Source of the DNA: Streptacidiphilus pinicola
Lineage (GTDB): Bacteria; Actinomycetota; Actinomycetes; Streptomycetales; Streptomycetaceae
Direction of reading: 5' to 3'
NCBI RefSeq assembly: GCF_003258295.1
Contig: NZ_QKYN01000065.1
Coordinates: 62,001 to 126,000, forward strand
DNA: 64,000 nt
Within the stretch, counting starts at the first letter, position 1. Every line of letters starts with the position of its first letter. The position numbers and the translations under genes were made by a program. Below, piece after piece: positions 20,485 through 29,674 of this stretch. The notes under the pieces are model-generated. The model worked only from the letters and a program-made list of their open reading frames with translations. It was not told the origin of the DNA and searched no databases.

Positions 20485-20515
20485 TCTCCTGGTCCATTGT
20501 CCCGTATCGCCGGGG

Positions 20516-21229
20516 TCAGCCTGCAGTGGGGTCCTCGCCCCGGTCCAGTGCCTTCCAGAGATCCGCGGGGCTCTGCTGGGCCGCGGAGGACGATGCGGAC
20601 GCCCTGGCGCGCGCCGGGGCGGCGGCCTTCTTGCCCGCCGGGGCGTCGTACCGGGCCGACATGCCCGGCCAGTCCGCGCCGCGCAGCACCGTCAGCACGC
20701 CGGCCGCGAGGACCAGCAGGCCGCCGAGCAGCGCCGCCCACGGCCAGGCCGTGTGCGACAGCGCGGTCGCGGTGACCTCGGTCAGCCCCACCGAGCGGGC
20801 CGCCTTGTCGTCCAGCGCGCCGGAGTCGGAGCCGAGCGCGCCCGTCGCTGCGGCCCCGGCCGCGGCGCCGCCGGCGAGCACGACCAGGCCGCCCAGGACC
20901 CGGCGGGCCTTGCCGCGCACCGCGAAGACCGCGACCACGGAGGCCAGCGCGACCAGCGCCATCGCGCTCGGCACGCCGCTCAGCTCGCTGCCGTGGGCGG
21001 TGACGTCCCGGACCGCGCCCTGCGCCTCGACCTTGCCCGAGACCCAGGTCTGCCCGGCGGCGACCAGCAGCAGCGTCGCGCCCGCGACCGAGAGGAGCAG
21101 CGTGAGGGCGAGCGGGCGCCGCCAGGGCTTCGCCTCCGGCGCCGCCCCCGCCTGCTCGCTCGGCTGGGTCGGCTCGGTCGGCTCGGTCGGCTGGGCGGTG
21201 GTCGCTGCGGTCGTCTGCTCGGGGCTCAC
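20516..21229 (-). CDS. Tryptophan-associated transmembrane protein (TIGR02234 family)
   Basis: The 237-residue protein has an N-terminal Thr/Pro/Gln-rich tail, four membrane helices (about 40-58, 86-104, 110-130, 158-178), conserved GQTWVSG after the first helix, and a basic Ala-rich C-terminal tail. TIGR02234 proteins occur next to trpE in actinobacteria (Rv1610 neighbourhood in Mycobacterium), but their role is unknown. The GTG at 21229 overlaps the trpE stop (GTGA, 21226-21229), so expression is coupled to TrpE. Confidence 0.88.
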   Translation of the reverse strand: MSPEQTTAATTAQPTEPTEPTQPSEQAGAAPEAKPWRRPLALTLLLSVAGATLLLVAAGQTWVSGKVEAQGAVRDVTAHGSELSGVPSAMALVALASVVAVFAVRGKARRVLGGLVVLAGGAAAGAAATGALGSDSGALDDKAARSVGLTEVTATALSHTAWPWAALLGGLLVLAAGVLTVLRGADWPGMSARYDAPAGKKAAAPARARASASSSAAQQSPADLWKALDRGEDPTAG

Positions 21230-22830
21230 CGCTCCAGTGTGCCCTGCCCCGCCCCGTCGTTCGGAGCCAGGGTGGTCCCGGCGCCCGGCGTCGCGGCCGG
21301 ACGCAGGGTGGCGGCCGCGGCGACGGCGCGCAGCACCGCCGCGGCCTTGTTGCGGCACTCCTGGTCCTCGCTCTCGGGGTCCGAGTCGGCGACGACGCCC
21401 GCGCCCGCCTGGACGTAGGCCTTGCCGTCGCGGATCAGCGCGGTGCGGATGGCGATGGCGGTGTCGGAGTCACCGGCGAAGTCGAAGTAGCCGACGCAAC
21501 CCCCGTACAGGCCGCGGCGGGTGGGCTCCAGCTCCTCGATGATCTGCATCGCCCGCGGCTTCGGCGCGCCGGAGAGGGTCCCGGCGGGGAAACAGGCGGT
21601 CAGCACGTCGAAGGCGGTGCGGTCGGCGGCGACGCGGCCGGTGACCGTGGAGACGATGTGCATCACGTGGCTGTAGCGCTCGATGGTCATGAAGTCGACC
21701 ACCTCGACGCTGCCCGGCGCGCAGACCCGGCCGAGGTCGTTGCGGCCGAGGTCGACGAGCATCAGGTGCTCGGCGCGCTCCTTGGGGTCGGCCAGCAGTT
21801 CGGCGGCCAGCTCCGCGTCGCGCTCGGGGGTGGCCCCGCGCGGCCGGGTGCCGGCGATGGGGTGCACCATCGCCTCGCCGTCCTCGACCTTGACCAACGC
21901 CTCGGGGCTGGAGCCCACCACGTCGAACGGCTCGCTGTCGGGGCCGGAGGCCCCGAAGCGGAAGAGGTACATGTACGGGCTGGGGTTGGTGGTGCGCAGC
22001 ACCCGGTAGACGTCGAGCGCGCTCGCCGGGCAGTCGACCTCGAACCGCTGCGAGGGCACGACCTGGAAGGCCTCGCCCGCCCGGATCCGCTCCTTCACGG
22101 CCTCGACCGCGGCCCGGTAGGGCGCGCCGCCGAACGGCGAGACCGCGTCGACGGAGGCGACCGGGGTGAGCACCGCGGCGCCGGCCGCGACGGGCCTGGC
22201 CAGATCGGCGGTCATCCGGTCCAGGCGCTTGACGGCGTCCTCCCAGGCCGCGTCGACGCCGGTCGGCCGGTCGTCGCGGTTGACGGCGTTGGCGATGAGC
22301 AGCACCGAGCCGTCGGTGTGGTCGAGCACCGCGAGGTCGTCGCTGAAGAGCATCGTCAGCTCGGGCAGCCGCAGGTCGTCCGGGGCGAGTTCGGGCAGTC
22401 GCTCCAGCCGGCGGACGATGTCGTAGCCGAGGTAGCCGACCAGGCCGCCGGTGAACGGCGGCAGTTCGCCGCCGGCGTGCAGGTCGCGCGGGCCGCGCAG
22501 CGCCTCGATGGTGGCGCGGAGCACCTGCAGCGGGTCACCGGAGGTGGGCACGCCGACGGGCGGGGTGCCGATCCAGCACGCGTCGCCCTCGGCGTCGACG
22601 GTCAGCTGCGCGCTGCTGCGCACGCCGACGAAGGAGTAGCGCGACCAGTGGCGGCCCTGCTCGGCGCTCTCCAGCAGGAAGGTGCCCGGCCGCTCGCCCG
22701 CGAGCTTGCGGTAGACGCCGACAGGCGTGTCCCCGTCGGCCAGCAGCCGCCGGGTCACCGGGATCACCCGGCGGTCGACGGCGAGCTTGCGGAAGGTGTC
22801 GAGATCGGGGGTGACGCGGCCGCTGGTCAT
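21226..22830 (-). CDS. trpE: Anthranilate synthase component I
   Basis: The 534-residue chorismate-using enzyme makes anthranilate with a TrpG glutaminase partner, which is not in this window. The N-terminal half carries the feedback-inhibition region, including LLESAEQG, where tryptophan binds in relatives. The C-terminal half carries the chorismate-binding signature ([23 protein letters not shown]). ATG 22830 gives the normal N-terminus. A 10-bp hairpin lies 14 bases upstream, but there is no Trp-codon leader peptide in the 63-base space after hisI. The gene is followed by the four-base-overlapping Trp-associated membrane gene. Confidence 0.96.
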   Translation of the reverse strand: MTSGRVTPDLDTFRKLAVDRRVIPVTRRLLADGDTPVGVYRKLAGERPGTFLLESAEQGRHWSRYSFVGVRSSAQLTVDAEGDACWIGTPPVGVPTSGDPLQVLRATIEALRGPRDLHAGGELPPFTGGLVGYLGYDIVRRLERLPELAPDDLRLPELTMLFSDDLAVLDHTDGSVLLIANAVNRDDRPTGVDAAWEDAVKRLDRMTADLARPVAAGAAVLTPVASVDAVSPFGGAPYRAAVEAVKERIRAGEAFQVVPSQRFEVDCPASALDVYRVLRTTNPSPYMYLFRFGASGPDSEPFDVVGSSPEALVKVEDGEAMVHPIAGTRPRGATPERDAELAAELLADPKERAEHLMLVDLGRNDLGRVCAPGSVEVVDFMTIERYSHVMHIVSTVTGRVAADRTAFDVLTACFPAGTLSGAPKPRAMQIIEELEPTRRGLYGGCVGYFDFAGDSDTAIAIRTALIRDGKAYVQAGAGVVADSDPESEDQECRNKAAAVLRAVAAAATLRPAATPGAGTTLAPNDGAGQGTLER

Positions 22831-22844
22831 GCCCCGGAAGCGTA

Positions 22845-22868
22845 CCGGCTCGGCCTCCGCCGAGCCGG
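22845..22868 (-). terminator. Hairpin in the hisI-trpE junction
   Basis: CCGGCTCGGC and GCCGAGCCGG pair perfectly over 10 bp around a loop that reads GGAG in the mRNA. The hairpin starts 14 bases upstream of the trpE ATG and 25 bases after the hisI stop. It may end hisI transcripts or regulate trpE translation. Confidence 0.5.
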
Positions 22869-22893
22869 ACCGTCTCAGCCCCCGGTGACCGCC

Positions 22894-23271
22894 TCAGCCA
22901 CCCGTGACGGGGAGCGAGCCGGCGTCGAAGCAGGTGCGGTCGCCGGTGTGGCAGGCGGCGCCGGTCTGGTCGACCTTGACCAGCACGGTGTCGCCGTCGC
23001 AGTCCAGCGCCACGGACCTGACCCGCTGGACGTGGCCGGAGGTGTCGCCCTTGACCCAGTACTCGGCGCGGCTGCGGCTCCAGTAGGTGCAGCGCCCGGT
23101 GGTGAGGGTGCGATGCAGCGCCTCGTCGTCCATCCAGCCCATCATCAGCACCTCGCCCGTGTCGTACTGCTGGGCGATGGCGGGGACCAGCCCGTGGGCG
23201 TCGCGCTTGAGGCGGGCCGCGATCGCCGGGTCGAGGGCGGTGGTGTTCGGGAGGGCAGGTGTTGCGGACAT
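22894..23271 (-). CDS. hisI: Phosphoribosyl-AMP cyclohydrolase
   Basis: A 125-residue monofunctional enzyme that opens the purine ring of PR-AMP in histidine synthesis. Family motifs are [10 protein letters not shown] (about 40-49), TYWSRSR, and the metal-binding Asp/Cys set DCDGDT and [12 protein letters not shown]. It has no fused HisE domain. ATG 23271 gives the normal N-terminus. It reads leftward 10 kb from the main his operon and directly upstream of trpE, the same hisI-trpE adjacency seen in Mycobacterium. Confidence 0.96.
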   Translation of the reverse strand: MSATPALPNTTALDPAIAARLKRDAHGLVPAIAQQYDTGEVLMMGWMDDEALHRTLTTGRCTYWSRSRAEYWVKGDTSGHVQRVRSVALDCDGDTVLVKVDQTGAACHTGDRTCFDAGSLPVTGG

Positions 23272-23353
23272 GCGTCCAATGCAACCACAGCGGCGACGGC
23301 CCCTGTCGCCCGTGCTCTGTTGCCGAACCCCGCCAGACGGCATGCTGGGGCGC

Positions 23354-23917
23354 ATGGGGCTCTCAGGGGGGTTCGGGCGGCTGCGCGGCTCACGTCTCGG
23401 CCTGGCCGTGACACTGGTGGCGTTGCTCGTGGCGGTGGCGCTGATCCTGCTGCTGGCGCTCCGGTCGAAACCCGCCGCCGCTCCGCAGGCGAAGCCGACG
23501 CCCTCGCCGTCCAAGGCCGCGCCGTCGCCCTCGCCGAGTCCGTCGCCGTCGCTGCCGAACACCTTCGCCTACATCTCGCTGCAGCCCGGCGACTGCTTCG
23601 ACTCGCCGGCGTTCACCCGGAGCCTCACCCTGCTGGCCAAACGCGCCTGCACCACGCCCCACGACGCCGAGGTCACCCGGCTGACCACGCTGCCCGGTGA
23701 CCTGGCCGACTACCCGGCGATCCTGCACAAGGCGCTGGAGCTGTGCGAGCCGCTGAACGCCGCGGCCTACCAGAAGCAGAGCGTCAAACAGCTGCAGTAC
23801 TACGAGCTGTATCCGAGCCTGGCCGAGTACCAGGGTGGTCGACACACCGTCACCTGCGCACTTTCGGGCGGAAGTTACCAGGGCGCACGGAAGTTGACGG
23901 CCCCGCTGGTCCGATGA
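23354..23917 (+). CDS. Membrane-anchored septum-formation-domain protein
   Basis: The 187-residue protein has a basic N-terminus, one membrane helix (about 16-37), a Pro/Ser/Ala/Lys-rich linker (38-66), and an extracytoplasmic domain with [18 protein letters not shown] and two further cysteines (LCEPL, VTCALSG). The Cys pattern and PHDAEV motif match the Septum_form (PF13845) family, which is named from a septum phenotype but has no defined biochemistry. ATG 23354 is preceded by GGGG; ATG 23342 would add four residues. It is divergent from hisI across 82 bases and is followed by the chitinase promoter. Confidence 0.8.
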   Translation: MGLSGGFGRLRGSRLGLAVTLVALLVAVALILLLALRSKPAAAPQAKPTPSPSKAAPSPSPSPSPSLPNTFAYISLQPGDCFDSPAFTRSLTLLAKRACTTPHDAEVTRLTTLPGDLADYPAILHKALELCEPLNAAAYQKQSVKQLQYYELYPSLAEYQGGRHTVTCALSGGSYQGARKLTAPLVR

Positions 23918-23927
23918 GCGCAGGCAA

Positions 23928-23943
23928 GTTGGTCTAGTCCTAT
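23928..23943 (+). promoter_or_regulatory. DasR-like (dre) operator upstream of the chitinase gene
   Basis: The site centres on TGGTCTAGTCCT (23930-23941) and matches 11 of 16 positions of the DasR consensus as I recall it, ACTGGTCTAGACCAGT, including TGGTCTAG and CC. It abuts TTGACG (23943-23948), a possible -35. DasR represses chitin and N-acetylglucosamine genes in Streptomyces, which fits the gene downstream. Confidence 0.65.
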
Positions 23944-24050
23944 TGACGCGGACTCACGAACGTTGTTTCGTAGTCTCGCCAGGCCTGGCCGCGCACGGAA
24001 ACCCCCACACTCCCCCACACCCTTGGGGCATCCCCGAAGGGATCTCTGTC

Positions 24051-25760
24051 ATGCGCTTGGCGAGATTCACCGGCTCCGCGTGCGCTCTCGCGCTCGCCAC
24101 CGCCGGAGCGGTCGGCCTGCTGGCCCCCACCAGCAGCACCGCCGCAACCAGCGTCTACTCCGTGGCTCCCTATGTCGACATGTCGAACGGCCAGGAGGGC
24201 CTGCTCGACACCGCGATCACCGGCCACGGTCTCAAGGCCTACACCGCCGCCTTCGTCCTCGGCGAGGGCTGCAACCAGATCTGGGGCGACACGCTGCCGA
24301 TCGGCGCCGACTCCTACACCGACCCGGAGATCGCCAAGGCGAAGTCCGAGGGCGCCTCGGTGATCATCTCCTCCGGCGGCGCCAGCGGCGAGCCGCTCGC
24401 CTGGACCTGTTCCACCCAGAGCAGCATCGACGCCGGCTACCAGGCGATCATCAACGACTACGGCGTCAACCAGCTCGACTTCGACGTCGAGGGCGCGGCC
24501 GTCGCCGACACCGCCTCCGCCGCCCGCCAGATGCAGGCCATGAAGGACCTCAAGGCGAGCAACCCGGGCCTGACGTTCTCCATGACCCTGCCGGTGCTGA
24601 CGAGCGGTCTGACCGGCGACGGCGTCAACATCCTGAAGGCCGCGAAGAACGCCGGCATCAAGATCGACGTCGTCAACGTCATGGCCATGGACTACTACGC
24701 CGGCACCGGCACCGAGATGGGCCAGGGCGCGGTCTCGGCCGCGCAGGCCACGCTCGCGCAGATGCAGTCCGTGGACCCGAGCTACACCTACGCCAACCTC
24801 GGCATCACGCCGATGATCGGCAAGAACGACGACGGCTCGACCTTCACCCTCGCCGACGCGCAGACGGTGGAGAACTTCGCCGCGCAGAACGGCGTCGGCC
24901 GCCTCGCCTTCTGGGCGGTCACCCGCGACCAGGCGTGCGGCGGCAGCGCCAACTCGCTGCCCACGTGCAGCGAGATCAGCCAGAGCCCGCTCGCCTTCAC
25001 CGACGCGTTCGTGCCCTACGAGGGCTCCTCGGGCGGCGGAGGCGGCGGCAGCACCAGCGACTTCTCGCTCTCCCTCTCCCCCGGCTCCGCGTCCGTGGCC
25101 CAGGGCGGCAGCGCGACCGCGTCCGTGGCCACCGGCGTGACGGCGGGCAGCGCCGAGAGCGTCAGCCTGTCCGCCTCCGGCGCGCCCTCCGGCGTCAGCG
25201 TCTCGTTCAGCCCGAGCTCCGTCACCTCCGGCAACAGCTCCACGCTGACCGCCACGGTCGGCTCCTCGGTGGCCGCCGGGACCTACCCGATCACCGTCAC
25301 CGGCGCGGCGGCCTCCGGCAGCCACACCGCGACCTACTCGCTGACCGTCACCTCCTCCGGCGGCGGAGGCGGCGGGGGCGGCTCGCTCGCCAACGCCGGG
25401 TTCGAGAGCGGCAGCCTCAGCCCGTGGACCTGCCAGTCCGGCAGCGGCGTGGTCAGCAGCCCGGTCCACTCCGGCAGCCACGCGCTGCAGGTCGCCCCGT
25501 CCTCCAGCACCACGGGCGAGTGCGACCAGTCCGTCACGCTGCAGCCCAACCACAGCTACACGCTGACCGGGTGGGTGCAGGGCCCGTACGCCTACATCGG
25601 CGTCAGCGGCGGCGCCTCCGCCAGCACCTGGTCCAACAGCTCCAGTTGGAACCAGCTGTCGGTCAGCTTCACCACCGGCAGCAGCGGCGCGGTCACCGTC
25701 TACGTCCACGGCTGGTACGGCCAGGGCGACGTCTACGCGGACGACTTCACGCTCGGCTAG
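24051..25760 (+). CDS. Secreted GH18 chitinase-like protein with Ig-like and carbohydrate-binding domains
   Basis: The 569-residue protein starts at ATG 24051 (AAGGGA 9 bases upstream). A signal peptide (1-30, ending near TAA/ATS) precedes a GH18 barrel (about 35-322) of the PF-ChiA-like type: IISSGGASGE and the catalytic motif LDFDVEG (DxDxE form, about residues 143-149), with MAMDYYAG later. A Gly-rich linker leads to an Ig-like domain (about 335-435), a second Gly-rich linker, then a C-terminal carbohydrate-binding module beginning NAGFESGSLSPW (about 448-569). It probably hydrolyses chitin or chito-oligosaccharides outside the cell. A DasR-like site upstream supports this. A strong terminator follows. 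Confidence 0.9.
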   Translation: MRLARFTGSACALALATAGAVGLLAPTSSTAATSVYSVAPYVDMSNGQEGLLDTAITGHGLKAYTAAFVLGEGCNQIWGDTLPIGADSYTDPEIAKAKSEGASVIISSGGASGEPLAWTCSTQSSIDAGYQAIINDYGVNQLDFDVEGAAVADTASAARQMQAMKDLKASNPGLTFSMTLPVLTSGLTGDGVNILKAAKNAGIKIDVVNVMAMDYYAGTGTEMGQGAVSAAQATLAQMQSVDPSYTYANLGITPMIGKNDDGSTFTLADAQTVENFAAQNGVGRLAFWAVTRDQACGGSANSLPTCSEISQSPLAFTDAFVPYEGSSGGGGGGSTSDFSLSLSPGSASVAQGGSATASVATGVTAGSAESVSLSASGAPSGVSVSFSPSSVTSGNSSTLTATVGSSVAAGTYPITVTGAAASGSHTATYSLTVTSSGGGGGGGGSLANAGFESGSLSPWTCQSGSGVVSSPVHSGSHALQVAPSSSTTGECDQSVTLQPNHSYTLTGWVQGPYAYIGVSGGASASTWSNSSSWNQLSVSFTTGSSGAVTVYVHGWYGQGDVYADDFTLG

Positions 25761-25774
25761 TCCAGCGCCCGGCG

Positions 25775-25808
25775 CGTGGCGCTCCGCCCCCGCGGGCGGA
25801 GCGCCACG
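25775..25808. terminator. Bidirectional terminator between chitinase and sialidase-like genes
   Basis: CGTGGCGCTCCGCCC and GGGCGGAGCGCCACG form a perfect 15-bp stem with a CCGC loop. It starts 14 bases after the chitinase stop and ends 10 bases from the stop of the convergent gene. Confidence 0.85.
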
Positions 25809-25818
25809 TCATGTCACG

Positions 25819-27702
25819 TCACGGAACGGGGATCGAGGTGACCAGCTGCTGCTGGCGGTTGGCCGGGTTGCCGCCGTCGTCGTAGGTGGTGACGGAGCTG
25901 GTCCAGTCGACAGCTCCCGCGCCGCTCTGCCCCGTCGAGCTCTGCGCCGTCGAGCTCTGCGCTGTCGAGCTCTGGCCGACCGTGTTCCCGAAGTAGTCCC
26001 CGAGGAAGGTCGGGTTGCCGGTGGCCGACTCGCTGGGCGAGTTCAGCTGCGGGTCGAAGGAGTGCGGCGAGAGCCGGATGTTCTGCCCGATCGGGTTCAG
26101 GCTCGGGCCGTAGAACTGGATCGCGGTGTTGACGCAGTAGTTGGCCGCGCCGTACGGCGGGAGCGCACCCGAGTAGTTCGGGTTGGCGCCGTCGAGGGCG
26201 AGGCCGGCCGCGGCCGCCTCGGCGGTGCCGGCGGCGGGGCAGGCGAGCCGGCGGTCGTAGAAGGCGACGCTGACGGTGCCGTCCGGCGCCGCGGCGAGGT
26301 TGGGCTGGAACTCGTCGGCGGGCGTCGCGTTGTCGTTCACCTGGACCGGCGCGGACCAGGTGGCGCCGCCGTCGTAGGAGGCGGTGAGCAGCACGTCGTC
26401 CACGCCCGTGCTGTCGTCCTCGTAGGCGAGGTAGAGCGGGTAGTGGCCGTTCACCTTGACCGTGCCGGTGGCGAAGGTGTTCTCGATGCCGCTGCGGAAC
26501 GTCGTGTTGTTGTACGTCGCCCCCGGGGCGACCACCCCGCTCTCGGCGGTGCCGTCGGTGGTCCAGCTCGCGCCGCCGTCAGCGGAGGAGTCGACGAACA
26601 TGGTGGCGCCGAAGGCCCGGTGGGCCGGGTCGAAGTTGGTGATCGAGGTGTAGACGCTGCCGTCCGGGGCGACGTGCGGCAGCAGGTAGGTGGCGCCCTG
26701 CGGGGTGCTGGGCGGCTCGGGCAGCGCCTGCGGCTTCGACCAGTCGGTGTGCGCGCCGCCGGGCAGGGCGTCGGCGTAGGAGACGAACGGCACCGGCACG
26801 TTGTGGTGGAAGTCGACCCACATCGCGTAGACGCGGTCGAAGTGCGGGCTGGCCGGGTTGGTGTCGATGGTGATCCACTGCTTGTCGGGCCCGTTGCCGA
26901 TGCTGTCGTAGCTCGCGACGTAGTCCGGCCGGCCGTTGTGGGTGCTGACCCACTGTGAGGCCGTGGTCGAGCCGTGCGGGCGCACGGAGACCGAGATGAC
27001 CTCGGAGGGCACCGCGGGGTTGGCCTCGCGCGAGGTGCCCACGGAGCTGTTGTGGCTGCCGTCGGCGTTGTAGAAGAACTGGTAGGGCAGCAGCAGCTCG
27101 TAGTAGTCGCCGTAGCTGTCGAACGCGCCGACGGGGTCGGTGTTGTCGGTCCAGCCCTCGTAGCCGGGGATGTGGCCCTGCACCGGCCAGGACCTGCCAC
27201 CGTCGAAGGACTCGTAGAAGCCGAGCACGTGGTTGTAACCCTCGGCGCTGACGATCCACTTGGACGAGCCGATCAGGTGCTGAGGGTTGGTCGGGTCGAC
27301 CCGGATGTCGGACTCGGAGTGGTCCTTGACCAGCATCGGCCCGCTCGCGGGGTAGCCGGGGTTGCTGCCGGCCTGGGTGGCGTAGGGGCCGGCGGCGCCG
27401 GTGTCCTCACCGGTGGTCGCGCCGGGGCAGGCCGACTCGCCGCTGTAGCCGTCGTTCGGACCGTGGTTCGCCGCCCAGGGCACCTCGGGCCGGTAGCAGC
27501 TGACGGCGGTCTCGGTCGGGACGGTGCTGCTGACGTGGGCCGCCGTGCCACTGCCGGCGAAGGCGGCGTCGCTCTGCAGCCCTTGCGGGACCACGCCGAC
27601 GCCGGGGTCCGGAGCGCCGGCCGCGGCGGCACCCGGGGGCGCCAGGGTGAGGGCACCGAGGATGGCCGGGACGACGAGCAGGGCGAGTCCAGGGGCGCGC
27701 AC
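25819..27702 (-). CDS. Secreted sialidase-like (BNR-repeat) protein
   Basis: The 627-residue product starts at GTG 27702, where AGGAGG lies 4 bases upstream. A signal peptide (1-26) precedes a six-bladed-propeller-like region with at least three Asp boxes (SFDGGRSW, SADGGASW, SYDGGATW). Asp boxes mark sialidases but also other exported glycan-binding or hydrolytic proteins; I could not locate the sialidase Arg triad with confidence, so activity is uncertain. Near the C-terminus is a low-complexity QSSTA-type repeat encoded by 15-bp tandem units. The gene is convergent with the chitinase. The protein may bind or degrade extracellular glycans. Confidence 0.8.
   Translation of the reverse strand: MRAPGLALLVVPAILGALTLAPPGAAAAGAPDPGVGVVPQGLQSDAAFAGSGTAAHVSSTVPTETAVSCYRPEVPWAANHGPNDGYSGESACPGATTGEDTGAAGPYATQAGSNPGYPASGPMLVKDHSESDIRVDPTNPQHLIGSSKWIVSAEGYNHVLGFYESFDGGRSWPVQGHIPGYEGWTDNTDPVGAFDSYGDYYELLLPYQFFYNADGSHNSSVGTSREANPAVPSEVISVSVRPHGSTTASQWVSTHNGRPDYVASYDSIGNGPDKQWITIDTNPASPHFDRVYAMWVDFHHNVPVPFVSYADALPGGAHTDWSKPQALPEPPSTPQGATYLLPHVAPDGSVYTSITNFDPAHRAFGATMFVDSSADGGASWTTDGTAESGVVAPGATYNNTTFRSGIENTFATGTVKVNGHYPLYLAYEDDSTGVDDVLLTASYDGGATWSAPVQVNDNATPADEFQPNLAAAPDGTVSVAFYDRRLACPAAGTAEAAAAGLALDGANPNYSGALPPYGAANYCVNTAIQFYGPSLNPIGQNIRLSPHSFDPQLNSPSESATGNPTFLGDYFGNTVGQSSTAQSSTAQSSTGQSGAGAVDWTSSVTTYDDGGNPANRQQQLVTSIPVP
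25934..25975. repeat. 15-bp tandem repeat inside the sialidase-like gene
   Basis: The unit GTCGAGCTCTGCGCC is repeated about 2.8 times (25934-25948, 25949-25963 with one change, partial 25964-25975). It encodes repeated Gln-Ser-Ser-Thr-Ala. Fifteen-base periodicity keeps the frame, so copy number can vary without breaking the gene. Confidence 0.75.
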
Positions 27703-27847
27703 GTGACCTCCTGAGGGGGGTGGTCCAACGGCTTTCCCGCGCCGGGCGGGACCACCGTGACTGCGCGGCCCCGACGCGACGACGCCAGCGACGGTAGGGA
27801 CTCCCGCGCCCTCGGGCAAGAGGCCGGACAGGGCCTACGCTTGGCCC

Positions 27848-28480
27848 ATGTCGAATCTGGGACGACGTGAGCGCCTGCTGCTGGCCGATCTGCTGGAGGG
27901 CGTCGGCCCGGACGCGCCGACGCTGTGCGAGGGGTGGCGGACCGCGGATCTGGCCGCGCACGTGGTGGTGCGCGAGCGGCGGCCGGACGCGGCCGGAGGG
28001 ATCCTGATCAAGCCGCTGGCGGCCCGGCTGGCCCGGGTGCAGGCGGAGTACACGGCCAAGCCGTTCGAGGAGCTGGTCGAGGCGATCCGGGTGGGTCCAC
28101 CCGCGTACTCGCCGTTCCGGCTGCCGGGGGCCGAGGACGCCGGGAACACGGTGGAGTTCTTCGTCCACGGCGAGGACGTGCGGCGCGCGCAGCCGGGCTG
28201 GTCGCCCCGGGTGCTGGACGCGGAGCTCAGCGAGTACCTGTGGAAGCGGCTGACCGCGGTGGCCCGCCTCAACGGCCGCAAGGCGCCGGCCGGGCTGGTG
28301 CTGCGCCGCCCGGACGGGCAGACCGCGGTGGCCCGCAAGGGCGCGCCGGTGGTCACCGTGACCGGCGAACCGGGCGAGCTGCTGCTGTTCATGATGGGGC
28401 GTCAGGCCGACGCGCACGTCGAGTACGACGGGCCCGAGGAGAGCGTGGAGCAGATCAGGGCGGCGAAGTTCGGGCTCTGA
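27848..28480 (+). CDS. TIGR03085-family protein (DinB/maleylpyruvate-isomerase fold)
   Basis: A 210-residue cytosolic protein with the N-terminal four-helix fold of mycothiol-dependent enzymes: LCEGWRTADLAAHVVVRERRP (family core LCxGWxxxDLAAH) near residues 27-47 and FFVHGEDVRRAQPGW near 100-114, whose His residues are expected metal ligands. A C-terminal SCP2-like region follows. The family is linked to mycothiol chemistry but the substrate is not known. ATG 27848 is the natural start. The 3' end overlaps the convergent PucR-type gene by 26 bases. Confidence 0.85.
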   Translation: MSNLGRRERLLLADLLEGVGPDAPTLCEGWRTADLAAHVVVRERRPDAAGGILIKPLAARLARVQAEYTAKPFEELVEAIRVGPPAYSPFRLPGAEDAGNTVEFFVHGEDVRRAQPGWSPRVLDAELSEYLWKRLTAVARLNGRKAPAGLVLRRPDGQTAVARKGAPVVTVTGEPGELLLFMMGRQADAHVEYDGPEESVEQIRAAKFGL

Positions 28481-29648
28481 TGCGTTCCGCGCCCATCCGC
28501 GCCCGCAGGGCGATCTCCAGCTCGAAGCGGGTGTCGGCGTCACCGAGCGCCGGACCGAAGAGGCGCTGCACCTGGTGCAGTCGCTGACGCGCCGTCTGCG
28601 GGTGGATGCCGAGACGTGCGGCGACGTCGGGGGCGCTGCCGCGGTTGGTCTGCAGCCAGGCGAGCAGCGTCTCGGCGAAGCGGCCGCGCTGCTTGGGCGT
28701 CAGCTCGTCCAGGGCGCGCAGCCGTCGGGCCACGATGAGGCGGACCAGGGCGGGGTCGGCGAGCAGCAGCAGCGCGGTGAGGTGGGCCTCGCAGTCGACG
28801 GGGGTCTTCACCGTCTCGGGCAGTCGCGCGCGCAGCGAGCGGGCCCAGCGCAGCGAGTCCCCTGTCTGTTCGGGTGGCACGGTCGGGCCGATCACGCCGC
28901 CGCGCGCCTCCAGCAGCGCCCGGAGGCGGCCGTCGCGCAGTTGCAGCTCGGGCTCGGGGACCACCAACCACGGCTCGGGGCCGTCGAGTTCGGCCAGGAC
29001 GAGCTCGGGCAGGCCGGGTCTGGGCCGGTACGGGGGGCGATCCTCCCCCGGCAGCAGCGCGACCGCGCACAGCTCCCAGGGCAGGGCCCAGTCGGCGAGC
29101 GCGGCGGCGCTCTCCAGCTCCGGGCGAGTGGTACCGCGGGCCAGCAGCGCCAGCAGCTGTGACCGGGAGCGCCCGCGCGCACCGGCCTCGTCGGCCTGGG
29201 CGAGGGCGTAGCCCTGGACGGAGGCGGCGGCCAGCTCGTCGACATGGGCGAAGATCGCCTCCGCGAGCACGACGAGCTGTTCGGTGCCGAGCCCGACCCG
29301 CCGCGCGACGCGCGCGTAGCGCCGCCAGGCGACCCGGGCGCCGAGGCGGTAGGCGGCCTGCAGCGCGTCCAGACTGCGACCCTCGGCGAGCTCGCCGCGG
29401 CCGAGCGCGCGGTAGACGTGCATCCGCCCGGGATCGTCCGTCCGCGCACCCTCGATCATGTCGGTGAATTCGGAGAGCGCACTCTCGACACCACGCTGGA
29501 TTCCCGCACCGAAATAACCGGCGAGCGGCCTGGAGAATTCAGGGACCTGCTTCCTGATCTCCCTGATGATTTCCGCGGCGATGGTCTGCTGTTCCTTGCG
29601 CAGCTCCGCCGCGAGGCCCCTGGGCAGCGCGCTCCACGGGTCGCTCAA
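28455..29648 (-). CDS. PucR-type transcriptional regulator
   Basis: The 397-residue protein has a helical N-terminal domain (about 1-150), a middle domain, and the C-terminal HTH_30 domain of PucR/CdaR regulators (about 335-375: LLAWLQTNRGSAPDVAARLGI followed by PQTARQRLHQVQRLFG). It starts with TTG 29648, supported by GGAGG 8 bases upstream; no ATG or GTG is suitably placed. It is divergent from a secreted lipase, a pairing that suggests local control of the lipase (inference). Its own promoter overlaps two GTTACCGG repeats, which could be its autoregulatory site. Confidence 0.88.
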   Translation of the reverse strand: MSDPWSALPRGLAAELRKEQQTIAAEIIREIRKQVPEFSRPLAGYFGAGIQRGVESALSEFTDMIEGARTDDPGRMHVYRALGRGELAEGRSLDALQAAYRLGARVAWRRYARVARRVGLGTEQLVVLAEAIFAHVDELAAASVQGYALAQADEAGARGRSRSQLLALLARGTTRPELESAAALADWALPWELCAVALLPGEDRPPYRPRPGLPELVLAELDGPEPWLVVPEPELQLRDGRLRALLEARGGVIGPTVPPEQTGDSLRWARSLRARLPETVKTPVDCEAHLTALLLLADPALVRLIVARRLRALDELTPKQRGRFAETLLAWLQTNRGSAPDVAARLGIHPQTARQRLHQVQRLFGPALGDADTRFELEIALRARMGAERIRARTSPP

Positions 29649-29674
29649 GGCTGCTCCCTCCGACGTTACCGGTC

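Noticed and set aside
20174-20489. Inverted 12-base copies (GGAGAACTCTCC and GGAGAGTTCTCC) flanking the HGxxPAAW gene
   Set aside because: Short and GC-biased; without an associated transposase there is no reason to call it a mobile element.
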